From positions 1 to 45,107 of IMG/VR virus record IMGVR_UViG_3300033144_008002: DNA of 45,107 bases, one strand, 5' to 3'. The stretch is from a virus. This document shows, in pieces, positions 29,742 through 35,104 of the stretch (within the stretch, counting starts at the first letter, position 1; every line of letters begins with the position of its first letter). Under the pieces are notes generated by a model. It was not told where the DNA came from. It saw nothing but the letters and a program-made list of their open reading frames with translations, and did no database searches. The position numbers were made by a program, and so were the translations under genes.

Positions 29742-29751
29742 AAATTGTCAA
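29723..29751 (-). promoter_or_regulatory. Leftward early promoter
   Basis: Minus strand TTGACA (29751-29746) and TATGAT (29728-29723) with a 17-bp spacer, a near-consensus sigma-70 promoter. The start would be near 29716, ahead of the genes at 29462-29656 and 29009-29425. Confidence 0.85.
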
Positions 29752-29835
29752 GGAAAAATGTCCCAAAATCGCTAAAAATCCTCGACGCTGTATGAGTGAC
29801 GCATAATATCTATTATGCAATCAGAAATAAAAGCC

Positions 29836-29866
29836 ATTTGTTAAGGCAATGACTGAATAAATAGGC
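29836..29866 (+). repeat. 31-bp dispersed repeat, copy 1
   Basis: ATTTGTTAAGGCAATG followed by ACTGAATAAATAGGC. Copy 2 at 30773-30803 differs at a few positions. Each copy is itself a loose inverted repeat (ATTTGTT ... AA(C/T)AAAT). Confidence 0.7.
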
Positions 29867-29998
29867 AATTCCTCGACGGTATAATCGGACGCCGCTTTGG
29901 CCTACTAAATTGTTAAATGCTTGTCAAGTGTTTTCAGGCCGTGGAAATCGCAAAAAAATATCGTATGTCAGACCCAGGAATTTGAATTTGGCTATTTT

Positions 29999-30031
29999 AC
30001 GCCCATTTTATAGGGGGGGGCGTGTTTTTTT
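29999..30031 (+). terminator. Possible rightward terminator
   Basis: ACGCCC and GGGCGT form a stem (within a run of eight G) followed by seven T. No gene precedes it on the plus strand, so it may end a short non-coding RNA from the control region or stop antisense transcription. Confidence 0.5.
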
Positions 30032-30096
30032 GCCATTTCTCGCGACCGATAAGCATGTGTGGCGGTAAAAACTATTACACCTATTTGAAATAACAT

Positions 30097-30159
30097 AATT
30101 GGGATAATTGGTTTAATTGGAATAGTTAGAATACTTGGAATAATTAGGATAGTTGGTAA
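30097..30159 (+). repeat. 9-bp iteron-like array 1 (7 units)
   Basis: Seven contiguous 9-bp units around AATTGGAAT (AATTGGGAT, AATTGGTTT, AATTGGAAT, AGTTAGAAT, ACTTGGAAT, AATTAGGAT, AGTTGGTAA). Confidence 0.8.
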
Positions 30160-30348
30160 GAGTTTCGTAGAATATGGTGGTTTAGAGAACAAATCGAAAT
30201 ACAGGGGTGAAACTTGCGATTTAAGCTATTTTGACCTCTGTTTCGAGCAATGACACCTAAAATGCGAGATATGCCAACAATTAATATCTTTTGTGCGAAA
30301 TTAGGGGGTATTTGAAGCCGGTTTGGGGCGGATGAATTTGATAGGGGG

Positions 30349-30420
30349 AATTGGGTTTGGTGAAATAGTTGGGATAGTTGGGATTGTTAGGATTATTGGT
30401 TTAATTGGAATAATTGGGAA
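30349..30420 (+). repeat. 9-bp iteron-like array 2 (8 units)
   Basis: Eight units in one phase, including AGTTGGGAT twice, TGTTAGGAT, TATTGGTTT, AATTGGAAT and AATTGGGAA. Same orientation as array 1. Confidence 0.8.
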
Positions 30421-30473
30421 GCGAGCAGTTGATACGGATTGTGGTGTGTGGGCAAAATTTATGTTGGAGGATG

Positions 30474-30489
30474 TGTGATTTAAGTCACT
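30474..30489. promoter_or_regulatory. CRP-like palindrome TGTGA-N6-TCACT
   Basis: TGTGATTTAAGTCACT, one base from the perfect half-site pattern seen at 29668-29683. It follows iteron array 2. Confidence 0.45.
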
Positions 30490-30602
30490 GAAAACCTTTT
30501 TCTTACCCGGTTCTTTTTGGAAAGAAAAGAAAGAAAGACTTTACATGACTTTACGTAAATTTATACATTGCAATTGTATAACTGAAAGATAGACATTAAT
30601 GA

Positions 30603-30618
30603 CTATCTTTAAAGATAG
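30603..30618. repeat. 16-bp perfect palindrome
   Basis: CTATCTTTAAAGATAG; an extra AAAGATAG half lies 18 bp upstream (30585-30592). Nearby 30562-30580 is another inverted repeat (TATACA ... TGTATA). Candidate protein-binding sites. Confidence 0.6.
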
Positions 30619-30772
30619 ACAATTACTGGAACATTAATACTATGTAATTACAATGTAGTAAGAGGGGTTGAGGGACAGAAGAGGGTCGAAAGTTCGCACA
30701 AAGAGGTCGTTTGTACTCCAAGTCACACAACCACTCATAAAAAAAATATCGGAAAAATGGCGGTTGGCTGGA

Positions 30773-30803
30773 ATTTGTTAAGGCAATGGCTGAACAAATG
30801 GCG
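30773..30803 (+). repeat. 31-bp dispersed repeat, copy 2
   Basis: Matches 29836-29866; here the arms ATTTGTT and AACAAAT are exact, forming a hyphenated palindrome. Confidence 0.7.
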
Positions 30804-30831
30804 GTTTTGACAAAAAAACCTGCGATACCCC

Positions 30832-30867
30832 TTACCAATTATTCTAATTAAACCAATTATTCCAATT
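30832..30867 (-). repeat. 9-bp iteron-like array 3 (4 units, inverted)
   Basis: TTACCAATT, ATTCTAATT, AAACCAATT and ATTCCAATT: the same unit as arrays 1 and 2 but in opposite orientation, ending 36 bp before the tRNA promoter. Confidence 0.75.
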
Positions 30868-30903
30868 ATTATAGTGGTTGATAGGGGTATGGTTTGGAGG
30901 GGG

Positions 30904-30932
30904 TTGACTTTAACGAAAAGTGGGCATATACT
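30904..30932 (+). promoter_or_regulatory. Rightward promoter of tRNA-Met
   Basis: TTGACT (30904-30909), 17 bp, TATACT (30927-30932). The expected start falls on the first base of the tRNA. Same style as the promoters at 2071, 32381 and 34519. Confidence 0.8.
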
Positions 30933-30938
30933 TTTAAT

Positions 30939-31012
30939 AGCGCAGTATAGCAATGGTAGCTTGCGAGGCCCATAACCTCGTGACGGGAGTTCGAATCTCC
31001 CCTGCGCCACCA
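30939..31012 (+). tRNA. tRNA with anticodon CAT (Met type)
   Basis: Acceptor GCGCAG with CTGCGC, D arm TAGC-AATGGTA-GCTT, anticodon stem CGAGG/CCTCG with loop CCCATAA (anticodon CAT), T arm GGGAG-TTCGAAT-CTCCC, discriminator A and encoded CCA. Position 1 is A opposite C72, and position 33 is C instead of T. There are no three consecutive G-C pairs in the anticodon stem, so elongator Met or lysidine-Ile is more likely than initiator, though A11-T24 recalls initiators. Confidence 0.88.
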
Positions 31013-31080
31013 GGGATGTCCTATAAAATGGGACAAGTGTCCCACGGCATGGGGCGATAAAAAAGGGGGTAATACAAAAA

Positions 31081-31785
31081 ATGACGCATATCGTAAGCTT
31101 TTCAGGCGGAAAAGATAGCACGGCGATGCTGTTGATGATGATTGAGAAAAATATGCCAATAGATGAAATAATTTTTTGTGATACGGGTATGGAATTTCCG
31201 GCAATGTATGAGCATATACAAAAGGTTGAGAAATTTATAAACAGGAAAATAACAATATTAAAAAATGAAAAAACTTTTGAATATTATTTATCTGATATAA
31301 AAATAAAAACGGGAAAAAGGCAGGGTCAATTTGGTTATGGGTGGGCTGGACATATTTTTAGATGGTGCACAAAGGTGATGAAACACAAAATTTCAAAAGA
31401 CTATCTAAAAAATAAAAATTATATTTTATATATAGGCATTGCCGTTGATGAGCAAAAACGCCTACAACGCTCGCATAATCGGCAAAAACTATTCAAGTTC
31501 CCGCTTAATGAGTGGGGCATTTCAGAAGAACAAGCATTGCAATATTGCTATAAAAGGGGCTTAAATTGGGGAGGATTATATGAAAAATTCAAGAGAGTAT
31601 CCTGTTGGTGTTGCCCTTTACAATCAATTGGTTCAGCGAGGATATTGTATAACGATTTTCCAGAGTTATGGCAAGAATTAAAACGATTGGATAAATTAAG
31701 TTATCGTCAATTTAAGTCAGATTACTCGGTAGATGATTTAGAGAAAAGGTTTGCATCTGAAAATAAACAGAGAATATTATTATAA
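31081..31785 (+). CDS. PAPS-reductase / ATP-pyrophosphatase family enzyme
   Basis: A 234-residue protein with the PP-loop SFSGGKDSTAML (residues 6-17), DEIIFCDTGMEFP, WCTKVMKH and a late CWCCPLQS. It belongs to the phosphoadenosine-phosphosulfate reductase superfamily of adenylating enzymes. In phages such proteins may make sulfur-containing bases, modify tRNA or shape sulfur metabolism; the substrate cannot be told. It follows a tRNA gene. Confidence 0.88.
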   Translation: MTHIVSFSGGKDSTAMLLMMIEKNMPIDEIIFCDTGMEFPAMYEHIQKVEKFINRKITILKNEKTFEYYLSDIKIKTGKRQGQFGYGWAGHIFRWCTKVMKHKISKDYLKNKNYILYIGIAVDEQKRLQRSHNRQKLFKFPLNEWGISEEQALQYCYKRGLNWGGLYEKFKRVSCWCCPLQSIGSARILYNDFPELWQELKRLDKLSYRQFKSDYSVDDLEKRFASENKQRILL

Positions 31786-31798
31786 AGGGGGTGAATAG

Positions 31799-31963
31799 AT
31801 GGAAAAGATAAAATGTTTTATTTGTGAGAAAAAATATAGTCCAAAAAATATAATAGAAGTTAAAAAGGGCATATTCGCTTGTCAGCAATGTTATATTCTT
31901 GGGCATAGGGATATGGGGATTATCAAAAAGAAAAATAAGGGGCATAGGGGGTCTAAAAATTAA
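31799..31963 (+). CDS. 54-residue zinc-finger protein
   Basis: MEKIKCFICEKKYSPKNIIE then FACQQCYILGHRDMG: two C-x2-C pairs of a zinc ribbon and a basic tail. GGGGG seven bases before ATG 31799. Function unknown. Confidence 0.62.
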   Translation: MEKIKCFICEKKYSPKNIIEVKKGIFACQQCYILGHRDMGIIKKKNKGHRGSKN

Positions 31964-31980
31964 ACTTAGGGCAGAGAGTA

Positions 31981-31996
31981 AGTGACCTAAGTCACA
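31981..31996. promoter_or_regulatory. CRP-like palindrome AGTGA-N6-TCACA
   Basis: AGTGACCTAAGTCACA, almost the same as the site at 29668-29683 (core GTGACCT(T/A)AGTCAC), in a gap ahead of the methyltransferase remnant. Confidence 0.45.
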
Positions 31997-32103
31997 TTGT
32001 TGTATGAGTATGTGCAAGGGATTGTATGGGGGAATAAAAAAAGGGGATTGGTATTATAAGCAAGAGATTTACGGCATTCAAAGATTTTGACGAACTCAAA
32101 AAA

Positions 32104-32391
32104 ATGTACTCAGGTAGCCTGAAAGAGTTTTCTCGGGTGCTCAAGGATGATGGCATTGTTATTTTTAAGTGCCAAGATATTGTATCTTCGGCGAAACAGC
32201 ACTTTACGCATTGCTGGGTTATGTATGAGGCGATGAAATATGGGTTTTATCCGAAAGACCTGTTTATATTACTTGCTAAAAATAGGCTGAACGACGGCAG
32301 AAAGCAACAGCATGCGCGGAAATTTCACAGTTATTTCTTCGTTTTTAAGAAACACATATGCAAAGTTGACTATAAAGGGGTTGACTTTTGA
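32104..32391 (+). pseudogene. C-terminal remnant of a phage DNA methyltransferase
   Basis: A 95-residue frame (open from 32038 without a normal start before 32104). EFSRVLKDDGIVIFKCQDIV, then FTHCWVMYEAMKYGFYPKDL and QQHARKFHSYFFVFKK match the C-terminal third of a common phage SAM-dependent methyltransferase. The N-terminal part with the SAM-binding and catalytic DPP(F/Y)-type motifs is missing, and no intact copy is in the window. It cannot methylate alone. Its last codons contain the -35 box of the next promoter. Confidence 0.62.
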
Positions 32392-32408
32392 GAAAGGCGT
32401 CATATAAT
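32381..32408 (+). promoter_or_regulatory. Promoter of the tRNA-Leu pair
   Basis: TTGACT (32381-32386), 16 bp, TATAAT (32403-32408). The start would fall on the first base of tRNA-Leu. Confidence 0.82.
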
Positions 32409-32413
32409 ATAAT

Positions 32414-32498
32414 AGCGGTGTGGCGAAATTGGCATACGCAACATGTTTAAGCCATGTTATCATAAGATATGCGGGTTCAAGTCCCGCCACCGCCACCA
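32414..32498 (+). tRNA. tRNA-Leu (TAA)
   Basis: A class II tRNA: acceptor GCGGTG with CACCGC, D stem GCG/CGC, anticodon stem ACATG/CATGT with loop TTTAAGC (anticodon TAA), variable arm TATC-ATAA-GATA, T arm GCGGG-TTCAAGT-CCCGC, discriminator A, encoded CCA. As in tRNA-Met, base 1 is A facing C72. Confidence 0.93.
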
Positions 32499-32574
32499 GG
32501 GGGCGTTAGCTTAGACTAGGGTAGAGCGCCGGAATTGTATCCGGTAGGCGTGGGCTCGAATCCCACACGCTCCC
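32499..32574 (+). tRNA. tRNA, probably Thr (TGT), with short anticodon arm
   Basis: Acceptor GGGGCGT with ACGCTCC, D stem GCTT/GAGC, T arm GTGGG-CTCGAAT-CCCAC. The anticodon arm CCGGA/TCCGG leaves a six-base loop ATTGTA. Taking the T before TGT as U33 gives TGT (Thr); reading GTA (Tyr) would need an eight-base loop. An extra G at 32499 can pair with the unusual discriminator C, the G-1:C73 feature of tRNA-His, but no GTG anticodon is present. It follows tRNA-Leu with no gap. Confidence 0.75.
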
Positions 32575-32621
32575 GAAAAAGGGATATGAGATTTGGATAG
32601 AAGTGTAAAAGGAGGCAAAAC

Positions 32622-32762
32622 ATGCCGAACGGAGACAGGACAGGCCCAAATGGGCAGGGAGCAAAAACAGGTGGACAGAGAGGCACATGCCCCGGAGCAA
32701 AACCGAGACGGCGCCCTAGAAGTGGAGTAGGAGCTGGCAGAGGCAATCGTCAGGGGAGATAA
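32622..32762 (+). CDS. DUF5320-like Gly/Arg-rich small protein
   Basis: A 46-residue protein MPNGDRTGPNGQGAKTGGQR then GTCPGAKPRRRPRSG. The MP-x-GDRTGP-x-G-x-G opening is the hallmark of DUF5320 proteins known from many anaerobic bacteria and archaea. The usual aromatic tail is replaced by a basic GAGRGNRQGR end. AGGAGG six bases before ATG 32622. Function unknown. Confidence 0.68.
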   Translation: MPNGDRTGPNGQGAKTGGQRGTCPGAKPRRRPRSGVGAGRGNRQGR

Positions 32763-32768
32763 ATTGGA

Positions 32769-33026
32769 ATGATAGACATAAAAGTGGGTGGCTATTTGAG
32801 TGATAATACCACTAATTTTGATGATATTAAAGTTGGAGACTTCGTTAGGCATAAAGTAGGCACAGGGCCGTCTCTTATGATACTTGCTGTGGGCAGAACA
32901 GCGGAAATCAAATGTAGATATTTTAATCATGTGTCTGGCGAGTTCTGCATAATTGATTTGTGGAAGGAAGAAGTGCAGAAAATTGAGAAAAGGGACGAAA
33001 AATTGGATGAAACACCCATTTTTTAA
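32769..33026 (+). CDS. DUF2158-like small protein
   Basis: An 85-residue protein: KVGDFVRHKVGTGPSLMILAV then EIKCRYFNHVSGEFCIIDLW. The order GD-x-V...GP-x-M-x-I...C-x-(Y/W)-F recalls DUF2158/YodC-type small barrels. Function unknown. Confidence 0.6.
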   Translation: MIDIKVGGYLSDNTTNFDDIKVGDFVRHKVGTGPSLMILAVGRTAEIKCRYFNHVSGEFCIIDLWKEEVQKIEKRDEKLDETPIF

Positions 33027-33031
33027 AAACG

Positions 33032-33331
33032 ATGAAAAAAGTGACGATAATAAAAATAACCTCGTTTGAATATTTTTTGGTTAAGTATGTAAAAAGCCTT
33101 CTTGTAAGAAAAGTTTTGCTGACGGCGTTTTGGGATATCTACAAATTTGTATGGAAAATCACAAGGGCTATTTACAATGAAGAAATAACGGCATGGCAAG
33201 ACGTTTCTTTGCCAATGAAAGACAGGGCATCGGCATTTCTATTGGTTCCAACGGCTGTTATGCAGTTTTTGACAAAATATAAGGTTGAGGTAAAGATACA
33301 TGATTGTGGGAGGATTGATGAAAAAATTTGA
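33032..33331 (+). CDS. Hypothetical protein
   Basis: A 99-residue basic helical protein, MKKVTIIKITSFEYFLVKYV. It lacks a clear ribosome site, so the start is uncertain. It overlaps the next gene. No family recognised. Confidence 0.45.
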   Translation: MKKVTIIKITSFEYFLVKYVKSLLVRKVLLTAFWDIYKFVWKITRAIYNEEITAWQDVSLPMKDRASAFLLVPTAVMQFLTKYKVEVKIHDCGRIDEKI

Positions 33332-33707
33332 TAAGAATTTTGACCCTGACTTGGTTTGTTATGTTAAACACGGAGTTGGTAATACAGCCTTTGGAATAGT
33401 TATTTTTTTAGCGATTATTTTAGCATCGTTGGTTTTAGGCGGATGCTCGGCGGGACAAAAAGATACGTGGAAACTGATACATAGTGGTGTTTTAGAAGAC
33501 ATAGAATTTAGCAGTACGCCAGCTACTTTTATGGCATGTGAACGCAACTATGCTACTGTAAAATTTCGAGATGGGACAGTTTTTCGTCTTCGGGATTATC
33601 ATCCTCAGTCGGTATTCAAGGTAGGCTCTATATTGTATATGTACCAAAGTGCTGAGTTTAAAGCAGGATATTGTATATATTCAACAAACAAAAAGAGGGG
33701 TGAGTAA
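33318..33707 (+). CDS. Lipoprotein candidate
   Basis: A 129-residue protein from ATG 33318 (GGGAGG four bases before). After a 30-residue charged start it has a membrane segment IVIFLAIILASLVLGGCSAG ending in a lipobox LGGC. The mature part is a strand-rich domain (ATVKFRDGTVFRLRDYHP). The position of the Cys after a long N-terminus is unusual; it may be a membrane-anchored rather than lipidated protein. Confidence 0.6.
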   Translation: MKKFDKNFDPDLVCYVKHGVGNTAFGIVIFLAIILASLVLGGCSAGQKDTWKLIHSGVLEDIEFSSTPATFMACERNYATVKFRDGTVFRLRDYHPQSVFKVGSILYMYQSAEFKAGYCIYSTNKKRGE

Positions 33708-33708
33708 A

Positions 33709-33855
33709 ATGGATTTATTTTTCTTTCTTTTTATCGTTGCTCTTGGTGCGGTATCTTGCGGAAACAGCTCGGGTGGCGTCCGCGTCAATGACCCGCCTAC
33801 GACCAAAAGGCCACCTCCGCCTATGGGTACGAATATAAGGAGAGCAATATTATGA
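33709..33855 (+). CDS. 48-residue Pro-rich lipoprotein
   Basis: MDLFFFLFIVALGAVSCGNS then a Pro-rich stretch (NDPPTTKRPPPPMG). A typical signal with a lipobox VSC. Size, lipid anchor and proline content recall Rz1-type outer-membrane spanins, with the gene before it as possible partner, but no endolysin or holin is adjacent, so this stays a suggestion. Confidence 0.6.
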   Translation: MDLFFFLFIVALGAVSCGNSSGGVRVNDPPTTKRPPPPMGTNIRRAIL

Positions 33856-34184
33856 AAAGATTTACCGTAAAAGAAGAGCATATCAAATTATTGAAAAGCG
33901 CTTGTGTCGATTGGGATAATTGCGAGTTCGGTGCGCCGTGTATTGACCCCAAGCGACCATATGGGAACAGCAATGTTATTTCAGACATAATGGGAATATT
34001 GGGCGAATCTGAAAAGCAATGTCCCCATTGCGGCGAGCCGTTAAATGAGGCGGATAACGAAAAATACATAAGATTGCATAAAGAAACAAAAATAGCTTTA
34101 CAGATATTTTTACAGACTGGAAAAATGGAAACGGGAACATATGTAAAAATAGATGATTACGGCATAGAATGGAAAAAAGAATAA
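33852..34184 (+). CDS. Conserved phage protein with a zinc-knuckle insertion
   Basis: A 110-residue protein. KEEHIKLLKSACVDWDNCEF, then GAPCIDPKRPYGNSNV and LHKETKIALQIFLQTG are blocks of a widespread phage protein of unknown function. A CPHCGEPLNEADNE segment near residue 57 is a half zinc knuckle. ATGA overlap with the lipoprotein gene. Confidence 0.75.
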   Translation: MKRFTVKEEHIKLLKSACVDWDNCEFGAPCIDPKRPYGNSNVISDIMGILGESEKQCPHCGEPLNEADNEKYIRLHKETKIALQIFLQTGKMETGTYVKIDDYGIEWKKE

Positions 34185-34190
34185 AATAAG

Positions 34191-34317
34191 TGGCGGTGGG
34201 GTGAGACCCTGATGGATAGAAGCCCCTGAAACTATGGGGAATACTCAACGCCTTTCTGTCGCGAACAGAAAGGCTGTAAGTGTGAGTTGAAATCGCAGAG
34301 TCATCTGTCCGCCACGA
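34191..34317 (+). ncRNA. Structured RNA, closed by GTGGCGG/CCGCCAC
   Basis: The 7-bp closing stem (34191-34197 with 34311-34317) holds a CCCC/GGGG hairpin and a 10-bp hairpin GCCTTTCTGT-CGCGA-ACAGAAAGGC. Gene-free and directly upstream of the further structured parts to 35160. It is part of the leader between 34184 and the promoter at 34519. Confidence 0.5.
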
Positions 34318-34498
34318 CGTCGCGATAGGAGGATTTCTGCCCTCGATTGTATCAAGACGGTGCGTATGCAGATGCGCATATGTTGCGTAGATTGGCTTGT
34401 GGAATATACGAGTATCAAAAAGTAAGACGAGCGTAAACTAGTCTCTAAACAAAACTAGGGCTGTCAGCTAATCAGCCTCTCGTTAACCACGCCATCTA
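34318..34498 (+). ncRNA. Structured RNA with a three-way junction
   Basis: GCGTAGAT-T-GGC-TT-GTGG (34393-34410) pairs with CCACGCCATCTACGT (34484-34498), a 15-bp bulged helix. It encloses an ACGAG/CTCGT stem, hairpin CTAGT/ACTAG with an A-rich loop and hairpin GGCTG/CAGCC. Upstream are a GAGG/CCTC and a TATGC/GCATA hairpin. No open frame with a ribosome site fits. Confidence 0.5.
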
Positions 34499-34518
34499 CG
34501 TGCAAATAATTTTGGTGG

Positions 34519-34546
34519 TTGACTTTTATAGAAATTGGCATATAAT
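34519..34546 (+). promoter_or_regulatory. Promoter of the large structured RNA
   Basis: TTGACT (34519-34524), 16 bp, TATAAT (34541-34546); the start would be near 34551-34553, at the first base of the helix GCGGGG. Same design as the tRNA promoters. Confidence 0.82.
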
Positions 34547-34843
34547 AATAATGCGGGGGTTGGACTATTCGTCTCCTAAACAAACAGACCATCCCCGCCC
34601 ACGCGACGGTTAACGGACAAGCCTATAGCAATGTCCCGCAAAAAGGGGCGTGATTAATCCGCCCTAGCTGAAAGCCAAAGAGCTAGTAAGCCCGTCGCGC
34701 CAAAAGCGGATTAAATTCCGTAGACGCCCGGTGTAGGTATAGCTCGCTATAATACCGAGGGGAGCGCATAATATTTGCGAATATATTATTGTGGCGCGCT
34801 CGTGTGGGCAAGGGTGTTTTTAAGAAACGATGGAAATATCATA

Positions 34844-34918
34844 CAGACAGTAGCTCAGATTGGCCAGAGTGCCGGTTTTGGAAACCGGATGTCGAAGGTT
34901 CAACTCCTTCCTGTCTGA
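34844..34918 (+). tRNA. tRNA-Pro (TGG), embedded in the large RNA
   Basis: Acceptor CAGACAG with CTGTCTG, D arm GCTC/GAGT, anticodon stem CCGGT/ACCGG with loop TTTGGAA (anticodon TGG), T arm GAAGG-TTCAACT-CCTTC, discriminator A, no encoded CCA. It lies in the middle of the structured region and has no promoter of its own, so it is probably transcribed with it. Confidence 0.93.
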
Positions 34919-35067
34919 TATAGAATAAATGTGGTCGCGGAAACGCAGGTAAGATACGGCCCTTGACTTCCGAACGGAAGAAAGTCGTGGCAATATCGAC
35001 GGGCGTCTGCATATGATGGATATGTTGCCTTATCCAGTTGCCGGATAGACCACATCGGGGGTTATAC

Positions 35068-35104
35068 GACGCAATATGGCTCTTGCGTCAAAGAGGAGAG
35101 AGCC
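35068..35104 (+). other. H-type pseudoknot
   Basis: Stem 1 GACGCAA (35068-35074) with TTGCGTC (35083-35089); its loop carries GGCTC (35078-35082), which pairs with GAGCC (35100-35104). A compact pseudoknot 60 bases before the next gene, near the 3' end of the large RNA. It could also act on translation of the nucleotidyltransferase. Confidence 0.65.

Larger units (their letters stand above)
29657..30938. other. Non-coding control region, candidate replication origin
   Basis: About 1.28 kb without a supported gene, between leftward and rightward transcripts. It holds the leftward promoter and its operator-like repeat, two CRP-like palindromes, an 18-bp palindrome GCATAATATCTATTATGC (29801-29818), a dispersed 31-bp repeat, three 9-bp iteron arrays, AT-rich palindromes near 30562-30618 and a rightward tRNA promoter. 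Open frames here read in repeat-derived amino acids and lack ribosome sites. Confidence 0.6.

Noticed and set aside
30097-30420. Regular short repeats that might suggest a CRISPR array
   Set aside because: Units are 9 bp, contiguous and without spacers; no cas genes are present. They fit iterons better.
31028-31044. GGGAC-AAGT-GTCCC hairpin after tRNA-Met as terminator
   Set aside because: No T-run follows, so termination is not supported; it may only be a processing or stability stem.
29992-31204. Several open frames of 60-130 codons on the minus strand of the control and tRNA region
   Set aside because: They lack ribosome sites, run through iterons, tRNA-Met or the PAPS-reductase gene, and encode repeat-derived residues.
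34191-34317. Possible hammerhead ribozyme (CTGATG followed by GAA) or RNase P RNA piece (ACAGAAA)
   Set aside because: The core residues and stems do not come together in the required order; only short motif overlaps are seen.
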